From Cyclobacterium roseum (GTDB lineage Bacteria; Bacteroidota; Bacteroidia; Cytophagales; Cyclobacteriaceae), in the NCBI RefSeq assembly GCF_010119225.1, contig NZ_WNKF01000010.1, forward strand, positions 124,001-188,000: a DNA stretch of 64,000 nt, written 5' to 3'. This document shows, piece after piece, positions 51,012 through 58,744 of this stretch. The notes under the pieces were generated by a model, which was not told the DNA's origin, did not search any database, and saw only the letters and a program-made list of their open reading frames with translations. The stretch's first letter is position 1. Each line of letters begins with the position of its first letter. The position numbers were made by a program, and so were the translations under genes.

Positions 51012-51553
51012 TATTCGTATCTATTTATTATATAATCTATTCTATTCTCTAAATTTTCAATATCAGGATTCAATACATAATCCATGGTAATTCCATCAAT
51101 TGTTGCAAGAAGTAATTCGGCTTCAACTCTTGCTTTTTCCTTGTAGTTAACTTCTAATAATGATGAGAGTAATTCGATCAATTCTAATTTTTGCTTATTG
51201 AGCATTGTTGTTACTAAAGCGGGTGTCTGTGGATGAATTAGCAAAAGAATTGACAAACGTACCATATCCTTATCTTTTATAAGACTTGTTTTTAGATTTT
51301 GCAGCAATGATGAAATAGAATGATTTTCAATTTGCATCATTTTCGCAGTCATTTCGGTTATTGTACTTTCAATAACGACCCTTAATAAATCCTCTTTGTT
51401 TTTAAAATGACTATAGGTTAATCCTTTTGATACGTTGGCGTGTTTCGCAATGGTATCTACAGAGGTTTCTGTATAACCATTTTTTGCAAATAGATGCAAG
51501 GCTGATACTATTATTTTCTCTTTCTTTTCCATACTGACTGACTGTTCAGTCAA
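51011..51553 (-). CDS. TetR/AcrR-family transcriptional regulator
   Basis: The 180-residue repressor has a typical TetR helix-turn-helix (about 10-57; ALHLFAKNGYTETSVDTIAKHANVSKGLTYSHFKNKEDLL) and a variable ligand-binding C-terminal domain. It heads the three-gene set with the membrane protein and GNAT. The operator is likely just upstream of its start: ACTGACTGACTGTTCAGTCA-like repeats at 51535-51550 are candidates. Confidence 0.92.
   Translation of the reverse strand: MTEQSVSMEKKEKIIVSALHLFAKNGYTETSVDTIAKHANVSKGLTYSHFKNKEDLLRVVIESTITEMTAKMMQIENHSISSLLQNLKTSLIKDKDMVRLSILLLIHPQTPALVTTMLNKQKLELIELLSSLLEVNYKEKARVEAELLLATIDGITMDYVLNPDIENLENRIDYIINRYE
51535..51550. promoter_or_regulatory. Candidate TetR operator
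   Basis: TGACTGACTGTTCAGTCA-like sequence here contains the palindrome TGACTG/CAGTCA around the start codon of the TetR gene (51535-51552). Palindromes of this form near the start of a TetR gene often are autoregulatory operators. Confidence 0.5.
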
Positions 51554-51721
51554 AAATACAAAAAAATGATAGATTCGATTAAAATTTTCTTGAAATCACG
51601 ATTTTTTTAATTGTGCCGATGGGTAGAATCACGGATAGGCAAGTTTCACCCCAAACCTCCTAAAGCAACCCTGATGAGTCGGTTCTATCTTCTCATTTAC
51701 AGCATGCAGCGAAATTAAAAT

Positions 51722-51862
51722 TGCCGATGAACTGTTTCTCGGCACACACAAGCGTATCGCGGGATTCAAAGCATTTCCCTTCCCACCTAAAGAAAAGTTT
51801 AAAAGAAGCTAATACCCACAATTTTAGCTATTCACCCCGCATTACGCTTATACAAAGGTGCT
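51722..51862 (-). other. attC-like site 2
   Basis: The arms AAGCGTATCGCGGG (51750-51763) and CCCGCATTACGCTT (51836-51849) are inverted with one bulge, and the outer part on the minus strand keeps GCCGAG followed by GTT as in sites 1 and 4. The total length is about 140 bp. It lies between the DinB pseudogene and the TetR trio, whose first gene starts about 170 nt beyond it. Confidence 0.55.
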
Positions 51863-51878
51863 TTCGAATTCTTCATTT

Positions 51879-52346
51879 TCATTCCCATATTTCCGGCCGC
51901 TTAATTTTCATTGCTCTTAAATACGAAAGGAATTGTCCTGCGTGAACAGATTCGTGATATCCAATGCGCAATAAGTATTTTCCAAGGATTTTCTTTTCTC
52001 CATTTCCTGGATGGACGATTTCGGTTTCGTTTAATACCCTATCCGAAAATTGCCGAACACTTTCTAAAAAAGTATTTCTATAGGGTTTAGCAAATTCAAG
52101 TTCGTCAGCGACGCTAATAAATGGTCGATTTTTCCAAGGGGTTTGATAATTTGTCATATTCCCATTATTGATTATGATATTCCATCAATAATCGGCTTCC
52201 AAAACGTGCCTTACCATTTCTATGGCAGTCATTGCCTTTTCGTCTGGCTTCCAATTATAATAGCTCTCAGGAAGCCCCCTCCAAAGTTTTATGCTTCTTC
52301 TCCTTATCTCTGTAAAATTTAAAATTATGAGTTCAGATTGGGTCAT
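51879..52346 (-). pseudogene. DinB-family protein gene with an in-frame TGA
   Basis: The frame starts at ATG 52346 and runs to a TGA at 52185-52187, then continues in the same frame to 51879. Before the stop it has SELIILNFTEIRRRSIKLWRGLPES and MVRHVLEADY; after it IIINNGNMTNYQTPWKNRPF and GYHESVHAGQFLSYLR, together a DinB/YfiT-like four-helix protein of about 155 residues. In relatives Trp follows EADY, and TGG to TGA is a single change. It starts about 40 nt after attC-like site 3, as a cassette gene would. Confidence 0.7.
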
Positions 52347-52383
52347 TTTTTTTTGTTTTCGAGAATGTCGTTTTACATTAAAG

Positions 52384-52512
52384 CCAACGGTCAAGTATAA
52401 GCGTAGCGCGGGTTTCGGAGCGATTCACTGTCCGCCCACCGCGAAGTTTCTCAGGAGTAAAAATGCTGAATTTCAGCACTTTCGCCCGCATTACGTATAG
52501 CCATTGTTGAAC
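52384..52512 (-). other. attC-like site 3, interrupted at its outer end by the IS
   Basis: The 129-bp imperfect palindrome has outer ends GCCAACGG and GTTGAAC, with inner arms GCGTAGCGCGGG and CCCGCATTACGT. Its right 28 bases are identical to site 4. Read on the minus strand, the DinB gene starts shortly after its CCGTTGGC end. The IS91-like element is inserted exactly after GTTGAAC. Confidence 0.6.
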
Positions 52513-52595
52513 GAATCCTGCTAAGGCAGGAAGCCGGCAATTATTGCCGTTTCTTCCTACATTAGACTTATCATAAATATTAAACATTTTAAGCT

Positions 52596-52740
52596 ATGAA
52601 AAAAAAAGCAATCTATCATTGAAAAGGCCTGTGAAAATGTACCGGGCTTTGATTTACAGCTCAAAAGGCTCCGGAGATCTATAACCATTTCCGGTAAAAG
52701 CCAAAGTACTCTCACCAACTATGCCCGATGTCTGGCTCAT
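52596..52740 (+). other. Out-of-frame N-terminal segment of the recombinase, behind a nine-A run
   Basis: ATG at 52596 is followed by nine A (52599-52607). In that frame translation ends after seven codons. With one A fewer the frame reads MKKKQSIIEKACENVPGF and onward into the recombinase frame without a stop, giving a normal core-binding domain. The run is nine A in both element copies. Full-length protein (about 299 residues) would need slippage on the run. Confidence 0.6.
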
Positions 52741-53496
52741 ATGGGTATTCATCTCAATTGTGATCTGCTTAAACTAGATGACGAAGCCATACAGGATTAC
52801 CTTCATTTCCTCAAGCGTAAGCACCACACTCCCTCCGATAGTTTCTTCAAACACACCGTTTACGGACTGCGCTACCTGTTTCGAATCTTTGACCGAAAGG
52901 AAAGTAGTGTCATACTTCCATCTATCGAAAGGCCTAAAAAACTGCCTGTCGTCCTTAGTCAGCAAGAGGTCAGAGAACTGTTAAAAGCACCAAAATTACT
53001 CAAACACCGTCTTATCCTGGCACTGCTCTACGGCTGTGGACTGCGGAACTTTGAATGCTGCAAGCTCAAAATATCGGATATCGACCTGGACCGAAAAATG
53101 CTCCATATCCGGGAAGGAAAAGGCCGAAAAGACCGGTATGTGCCTCTCTGCGATCTTCTGGCAAGAGGAATTAAAACTTATTTGGAGGTAGAAAGACCTG
53201 TCGATTATCTCTTTAACGGAAATAACAGTGCTGGAAAACCTGTTCCTTTAAGTGCCAGAGGTGTACAGTGGGCCGCCCGGGAAGCCCGGCGGGCTAGCGG
53301 TGTACAGAAACAAGTCACCGCTCACGCTCTCCGACATAGCTATGCTACTCATCTCCTAGAGATGGGCACTGACATATTTACACTCAAAGAACTCCTCGGC
53401 CATGTGGATATTAATACTACCTTGGTCTATCTCCACGTGGCAAGGGTCGGCAGGAGGACTCCGTTTAGCCCACTGGAGAAACTTTATGAGCAATAG
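52741..53496 (+). CDS. Tyrosine recombinase of the IS91-like element (copy A)
   Basis: The 251-residue open part covers most of a core-binding domain and the full catalytic domain of a XerC/D-like recombinase. The catalytic set is complete: Arg102 (GCGLRNFE), Lys127 (EGKGRK), His195 and Arg198 (HALRHSY), His221 and the nucleophile Tyr230 (NTTLVYLH). The ATG at 52741 is within the core-binding domain; the family's usual N terminus lies upstream in a shifted frame. It overlaps the transposase gene by 11 nt. Several IS91-group elements carry such a partner. Confidence 0.85.
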   Translation: MGIHLNCDLLKLDDEAIQDYLHFLKRKHHTPSDSFFKHTVYGLRYLFRIFDRKESSVILPSIERPKKLPVVLSQQEVRELLKAPKLLKHRLILALLYGCGLRNFECCKLKISDIDLDRKMLHIREGKGRKDRYVPLCDLLARGIKTYLEVERPVDYLFNGNNSAGKPVPLSARGVQWAAREARRASGVQKQVTAHALRHSYATHLLEMGTDIFTLKELLGHVDINTTLVYLHVARVGRRTPFSPLEKLYEQ

Positions 53497-54631
53497 GTAT
53501 TCCGCCTGTCAGCTTGCCGATATTATCAGGGCTTTCCATACCGATATTCCAACGATAGCCTCCAATACGTGGAAAGCCCGAACGCTTTATGCGCTGATGC
53601 GTTGCCGAACCGCTGAGATGGGAGGGCATATCGACCGTTGTGACAATCCTGATTGCAACAAGCTACACATCAGTTACAATAGTTGCCGAAACAGGCATTG
53701 TCCCCGCTGTCAGGGACACCTACGTGAACGCTGGATCCAGGACAGGGAAAAGGACCTGTTGAATACTACATACTTTCATGTCGTTTTCACCCTGCCCGAT
53801 ACGCTCAATGAATTAGCATTGATCAAACCTGATGTACTTTACCACCTGCTCTTTCAAACCGCATGGTCAGTCCTCAGGGATTTTGCAGCCAATCCCAAGT
53901 TGCTAGGTGCAAGGACTGGAATGGTAAGTGTTTTACATACCTGGGGCCAGAACCTAAGCTTACACCCCCATCTGCACTGTATTGTTCCTGCTGGTGGACT
54001 AACACCTTCCGGTAAATGGAAGGCTTCTCTCTCTAAGGGGCGTTTCCTTTTTCCGGTAAAGAAAATGTCCACCGTCTTCAGAGCCAGAATGGTGCAGGCA
54101 CTAAGGGAAAAGAAGTTGTTGGACCCGAAAACTGCAAAGCAATTGTTCTCCAAGAAATGGGTCATCTATTGCAAAAAACCATTCTTTGGCCCCAAACAGG
54201 TCATCGAATACCTGGGAAGGTACTCTCACAAGATTGCCATCAGCAACCAACGAATCAAAAAATTCCAAAATAACAAGGTGGATTTTACGGTAAAGAATTA
54301 CCGGAAACAAGGCAAAAAGGAAACCTACACACTAAAAGCAGATGAATTCCTAAGAAGGTTCACGCTTCATATCCTACCCAAAGGCTTTACCCGAATCAGG
54401 CATTATGGCATCCTGGCCAGTGCCTTCAAGGCTACCCACAAAGTCAATATCGACTGTCAGATCGGTCAGGTTATAATAGAAGTAGGGGAAAAACCAGCTC
54501 TCCTGCTCAAAAAGTGTCCTTATTGCAAGAACGGAGAACTGCATACAGTGGCATGTTTCGACCAAAGGGGGCCACCGCCAAGCTGGTTCAACAAAATCAG
54601 CAAGCAAAACAATAAGCGCCAGGTAGCTTAA
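53486..54631 (+). CDS. IS91-family transposase (copy A)
   Basis: The 381-residue protein has an N-terminal zinc-binding domain (CDNPDCNKLHISYNSCRNRHCPRCQG), the HUH motif in SLHPHLHCIVPAGG and a two-tyrosine motif region YLGRYSHKIAIS, all features of rolling-circle IS91 transposases. The C terminus has a second Cys pair (KCPYCKNGEL). ATG at 53486 overlaps the recombinase stop. The intact reading frame and exact identity to copy B indicate recent activity. Confidence 0.92.
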   Translation: MSNRYSACQLADIIRAFHTDIPTIASNTWKARTLYALMRCRTAEMGGHIDRCDNPDCNKLHISYNSCRNRHCPRCQGHLRERWIQDREKDLLNTTYFHVVFTLPDTLNELALIKPDVLYHLLFQTAWSVLRDFAANPKLLGARTGMVSVLHTWGQNLSLHPHLHCIVPAGGLTPSGKWKASLSKGRFLFPVKKMSTVFRARMVQALREKKLLDPKTAKQLFSKKWVIYCKKPFFGPKQVIEYLGRYSHKIAISNQRIKKFQNNKVDFTVKNYRKQGKKETYTLKADEFLRRFTLHILPKGFTRIRHYGILASAFKATHKVNIDCQIGQVIIEVGEKPALLLKKCPYCKNGELHTVACFDQRGPPPSWFNKISKQNNKRQVA

Positions 54632-54881
54632 TGGGACAGGTATGCCCAAATGGTAAAAACAGCTTAAAATTCGCTCCAAAACCGTTTACCTATTGAATAA
54701 TAGCTAATAGAAAAACAACCCTAGGTCAAAGAACAACTTAAACTCAGTAACTTTTTCAATCTCCCAGCACTATAAAAGCAAAAGGAGAAAACCATTCCCC
54801 ATAGTACCTTTAATTCCCAGCACCCTTTCGTTCAACACTGCATTCAGACTAGGCTGTTCCAGCCGTCAGAATGCTTAGTTA

Positions 54882-56078
54882 TTAGCGGTTCGTTGTTTTT
54901 TGTTCTTCAGTAATCTTTAATGATTGCCATCTTCCATTTGTCCCACTTCTCCATAGCCATTCTAAAGGGCCAAATTTATACTTGCTGAACCACCAATTAC
55001 TAAACAATATTTGAATGAGAAAAAATAGCAACCCAAGTCCAAGTGCTCCTGTTCCTGATAATTTTAATAACAAGCCTAATCCATAACCGTAAAAAATGAA
55101 AATTCCGAAAGCAGATTGTAGAACATACGTTGTAAGGCCCATTTTTCCGACTGGTATTAACTGTTTTACAAACTTTTGAGTAATTCTTGATTTATAAAGA
55201 AGCAGAACCAATCCTATATAAAGAAGTGGGATAAAAATATTAGATGCATCTTTAGCAATTGAAGCAAAATAACGAACGAGTTCAGAATAGATTGGCGTTG
55301 AAAAATAGAAATTAATTAAGATTAATGGAATTCCGATTACAGCCGTTACAAGAATTAATTTAATAAGTGGAATTTTTTCGATATTCTCATGCCATTTTTT
55401 TCTTCCAACCCAAAGACCTAAAAGAAACAAACCTGGAATTACCCAAAGTCTGCCACTAAATTTCAGATAGTTGTATTTATTGATAAATCCGATAGTGCTA
55501 TTTGAGACAATTAGCTTTCTATACTCTCCATCAAGTATCAATTGAAAATAACGAGTTGCTTGTTCTACTGGACTTGGACTTATTGTGGTAGGTTGGCTTA
55601 TCTCTAAAGGTGGCTGAATGAATGATATTGTTTTTAAAATAATACTTGGTCCATTGAGTGCAAAGAATAAACCAAGGACAAATATTAACTTTGTTGGTAG
55701 TTTTCTAAATGGAATTAAAGCCATACCAAAGACTGCATAAACAGTTAGAAAATCACCACGATAATGTATATGATGGATATACCCAATCAAGAAAAGTAAT
55801 ATAAGACGCCAAGCAAATTTTAACGAATTCGAATCCTTCTTGCTACCTAATATTAAATAGAAACTTAATCCGAAAAGCATCGAAAAAATTGCATAGAATT
55901 TGCCTATAAATAAATTTTGAATAATAGTTTTAGAAACTGAATCTATTGAAGATAAAATATTGAATCCTACATATTGAGGTGGCGTAAAACTTGCCAAATA
56001 ACCTTCAAACATATGGGTCATTACAATTCCAAATAATGCGAAACCTCGTAATGCGTCTATTTCTTCAATTCTTTTCAT
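54882..56078 (-). CDS. DUF418 domain membrane protein
   Basis: The 398-residue protein has about nine to ten membrane helices and the family signature RIEEIDALRGFALFGIVMTH at the start and FGPLEWLWRSGTNG near the end. DUF418 proteins are acyltransferase-like integral membrane proteins; activity is not established. The last codon and stop come from bases at the edge of IS copy A. The start is about 50 nt after attC-like site 4, as for a cassette gene, and the gene is strongly AT-rich. Confidence 0.88.
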   Translation of the reverse strand: MKRIEEIDALRGFALFGIVMTHMFEGYLASFTPPQYVGFNILSSIDSVSKTIIQNLFIGKFYAIFSMLFGLSFYLILGSKKDSNSLKFAWRLILLFLIGYIHHIHYRGDFLTVYAVFGMALIPFRKLPTKLIFVLGLFFALNGPSIILKTISFIQPPLEISQPTTISPSPVEQATRYFQLILDGEYRKLIVSNSTIGFINKYNYLKFSGRLWVIPGLFLLGLWVGRKKWHENIEKIPLIKLILVTAVIGIPLILINFYFSTPIYSELVRYFASIAKDASNIFIPLLYIGLVLLLYKSRITQKFVKQLIPVGKMGLTTYVLQSAFGIFIFYGYGLGLLLKLSGTGALGLGLLFFLIQILFSNWWFSKYKFGPLEWLWRSGTNGRWQSLKITEEQKTTNR

Positions 56079-56120
56079 TCGTAAAGTTTGTTGTTTCTAG
56101 TTCTATGTTTTTTTCAATGA

Positions 56121-56252
56121 CCGCTAACGGCCTCGGCTATGCGTAGTGCGGGATTTCAAGGCACTTCACTTTCCGTTTAGCAGTTAGTTTATTTAATGTA
56201 ATTACTTTCATATCAGCACTTTCTCCCGCATTACGTATAGCCATTGTTGAAC
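56121..56252 (-). other. attC-like site 4 (best conserved)
   Basis: A 132-bp imperfect palindrome has outer ends CTAACGG and GTTGAAC (the latter fits GTTRRRY, and its complement GTTCAAC fits RYYYAAC). The inner arms GGCTATGCGTAGTGCGGGA (56135-56153) and TCCCGCATTACGTATAGCC (56224-56242) match in 17 of 19 positions with the other two as wobbles. IS copy B is inserted directly after GTTGAAC. Confidence 0.65.
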
Positions 56253-56480
56253 GAATCCTGCTAAGGCAGGAAGCCGGCAATTATTGCCGTTTCTTCCTAC
56301 ATTAGACTTATCATAAATATTAAACATTTTAAGCTATGAAAAAAAAAGCAATCTATCATTGAAAAGGCCTGTGAAAATGTACCGGGCTTTGATTTACAGC
56401 TCAAAAGGCTCCGGAGATCTATAACCATTTCCGGTAAAAGCCAAAGTACTCTCACCAACTATGCCCGATGTCTGGCTCAT

Positions 56481-57236
56481 ATGGGTATTCATCTCAATTG
56501 TGATCTGCTTAAACTAGATGACGAAGCCATACAGGATTACCTTCATTTCCTCAAGCGTAAGCACCACACTCCCTCCGATAGTTTCTTCAAACACACCGTT
56601 TACGGACTGCGCTACCTGTTTCGAATCTTTGACCGAAAGGAAAGTAGTGTCATACTTCCATCTATCGAAAGGCCTAAAAAACTGCCTGTCGTCCTTAGTC
56701 AGCAAGAGGTCAGAGAACTGTTAAAAGCACCAAAATTACTCAAACACCGTCTTATCCTGGCACTGCTCTACGGCTGTGGACTGCGGAACTTTGAATGCTG
56801 CAAGCTCAAAATATCGGATATCGACCTGGACCGAAAAATGCTCCATATCCGGGAAGGAAAAGGCCGAAAAGACCGGTATGTGCCTCTCTGCGATCTTCTG
56901 GCAAGAGGAATTAAAACTTATTTGGAGGTAGAAAGACCTGTCGATTATCTCTTTAACGGAAATAACAGTGCTGGAAAACCTGTTCCTTTAAGTGCCAGAG
57001 GTGTACAGTGGGCCGCCCGGGAAGCCCGGCGGGCTAGCGGTGTACAGAAACAAGTCACCGCTCACGCTCTCCGACATAGCTATGCTACTCATCTCCTAGA
57101 GATGGGCACTGACATATTTACACTCAAAGAACTCCTCGGCCATGTGGATATTAATACTACCTTGGTCTATCTCCACGTGGCAAGGGTCGGCAGGAGGACT
57201 CCGTTTAGCCCACTGGAGAAACTTTATGAGCAATAG
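56481..57236 (+). CDS. Tyrosine recombinase of the IS91-like element (copy B)
   Basis: The protein is identical to that of copy A, including the nine-A run at 56339-56347 that puts the N-terminal segment out of frame. Catalytic residues are intact. Confidence 0.85.
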   Translation: MGIHLNCDLLKLDDEAIQDYLHFLKRKHHTPSDSFFKHTVYGLRYLFRIFDRKESSVILPSIERPKKLPVVLSQQEVRELLKAPKLLKHRLILALLYGCGLRNFECCKLKISDIDLDRKMLHIREGKGRKDRYVPLCDLLARGIKTYLEVERPVDYLFNGNNSAGKPVPLSARGVQWAAREARRASGVQKQVTAHALRHSYATHLLEMGTDIFTLKELLGHVDINTTLVYLHVARVGRRTPFSPLEKLYEQ

Positions 57237-58371
57237 GTATTCCGCCTGTCAGCTTGCCGATATTATCAGGGCTTTCCATACCGATATTCCAACGATAGCC
57301 TCCAATACGTGGAAAGCCCGAACGCTTTATGCGCTGATGCGTTGCCGAACCGCTGAGATGGGAGGGCATATCGACCGTTGTGACAATCCTGATTGCAACA
57401 AGCTACACATCAGTTACAATAGTTGCCGAAACAGGCATTGTCCCCGCTGTCAGGGACACCTACGTGAACGCTGGATCCAGGACAGGGAAAAGGACCTGTT
57501 GAATACTACATACTTTCATGTCGTTTTCACCCTGCCCGATACGCTCAATGAATTAGCATTGATCAAACCTGATGTACTTTACCACCTGCTCTTTCAAACC
57601 GCATGGTCAGTCCTCAGGGATTTTGCAGCCAATCCCAAGTTGCTAGGTGCAAGGACTGGAATGGTAAGTGTTTTACATACCTGGGGCCAGAACCTAAGCT
57701 TACACCCCCATCTGCACTGTATTGTTCCTGCTGGTGGACTAACACCTTCCGGTAAATGGAAGGCTTCTCTCTCTAAGGGGCGTTTCCTTTTTCCGGTAAA
57801 GAAAATGTCCACCGTCTTCAGAGCCAGAATGGTGCAGGCACTAAGGGAAAAGAAGTTGTTGGACCCGAAAACTGCAAAGCAATTGTTCTCCAAGAAATGG
57901 GTCATCTATTGCAAAAAACCATTCTTTGGCCCCAAACAGGTCATCGAATACCTGGGAAGGTACTCTCACAAGATTGCCATCAGCAACCAACGAATCAAAA
58001 AATTCCAAAATAACAAGGTGGATTTTACGGTAAAGAATTACCGGAAACAAGGCAAAAAGGAAACCTACACACTAAAAGCAGATGAATTCCTAAGAAGGTT
58101 CACGCTTCATATCCTACCCAAAGGCTTTACCCGAATCAGGCATTATGGCATCCTGGCCAGTGCCTTCAAGGCTACCCACAAAGTCAATATCGACTGTCAG
58201 ATCGGTCAGGTTATAATAGAAGTAGGGGAAAAACCAGCTCTCCTGCTCAAAAAGTGTCCTTATTGCAAGAACGGAGAACTGCATACAGTGGCATGTTTCG
58301 ACCAAAGGGGGCCACCGCCAAGCTGGTTCAACAAAATCAGCAAGCAAAACAATAAGCGCCAGGTAGCTTAA
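57226..58371 (+). CDS. IS91-family transposase (copy B)
   Basis: The 381-residue protein is identical to copy A, with zinc-binding domain, HUH motif and Tyr motif intact. Two intact identical copies so close together suggest recent transposition or duplication. Confidence 0.92.
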   Translation: MSNRYSACQLADIIRAFHTDIPTIASNTWKARTLYALMRCRTAEMGGHIDRCDNPDCNKLHISYNSCRNRHCPRCQGHLRERWIQDREKDLLNTTYFHVVFTLPDTLNELALIKPDVLYHLLFQTAWSVLRDFAANPKLLGARTGMVSVLHTWGQNLSLHPHLHCIVPAGGLTPSGKWKASLSKGRFLFPVKKMSTVFRARMVQALREKKLLDPKTAKQLFSKKWVIYCKKPFFGPKQVIEYLGRYSHKIAISNQRIKKFQNNKVDFTVKNYRKQGKKETYTLKADEFLRRFTLHILPKGFTRIRHYGILASAFKATHKVNIDCQIGQVIIEVGEKPALLLKKCPYCKNGELHTVACFDQRGPPPSWFNKISKQNNKRQVA

Positions 58372-58664
58372 TGGGACAGGTATGCCCAAATGGTAAAAAC
58401 AGCTTAAAATTCGCTCCAAAACCGTTTACCTATTGAATAATAGCTAATAGAAAAACAACCCTAGGTCAAAGAACAACTTAAACTCAGTAACTTTTTCAAT
58501 CTCCCAGCACTATAAAAGCAAAAGGAGAAAACCATTCCCCATAGTACCTTTAATTCCCAGCACCCTTTCGTTCAACACTGCATTCAGACTAGGCTGTTCC
58601 AGCCGTCAGAATGCTTAGTTATTGTGCGGTCGTACTTTTTTTTCGGTCGTCTGTGAGCTTTGGC

Positions 58665-58733
58665 AAAGACATACTCTTTTGCAATTTTTGGTTGCAGCGT
58701 GGGCTGGTGCGAATTGCAAATGTGTATGGCTTT
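58665..58733. repeat. Large imperfect palindrome after hsdR
   Basis: The arms 58665-58686 and 58712-58733 (ending in GCAATT and beginning AATTGC) match in 18 of 22 positions with mismatches spread evenly, closed by a 25-nt loop. It lies between the IS copy B end and the hsdR stop. The design with evenly spaced unpaired bases resembles attC sites, but the sequence differs from sites 1-4. Confidence 0.5.
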
Positions 58734-58744
58734 TAGCGTTGGCA

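Larger units (their letters stand above)
52513..54883 (+). mobile_element. IS91-like element, copy A (tyrosine recombinase + Y2 transposase)
   Basis: The 2371-bp element is identical to copy B 3740 bp downstream. It begins after GAAC, the tetranucleotide typically used by IS91 elements, and has no terminal inverted repeats. The left end has two hairpins (CCTGC-TAAG-GCAGG at 52517-52530 and CGGCAATTATTGCCG at 52535-52549), and a small GGCT/AGCC hairpin lies near the right end. It carries two genes with overlapping ends. The right junction overlaps the last bases of the DUF418 gene's stop. Confidence 0.85.
56253..58623 (+). mobile_element. IS91-like element, copy B
   Basis: This copy is identical over 2371 bp to copy A, in the same orientation, and also follows GAAC at the outer end of an attC-like site. 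The two copies flank 1369 bp holding the DUF418 gene and site 4. Confidence 0.85.

Noticed and set aside
52741-57236. The tyrosine recombinase as the integron integrase of the cassette array
   Set aside because: It lies within an IS91-like element next to the transposase, is present in two identical copies and lacks visible IntI-specific features.
52513-58623. Classical composite transposon
   Set aside because: IS91-like elements do not move as IS pairs with terminal inverted repeats. Insertion of each copy at an attC-like end explains the layout without that assumption.
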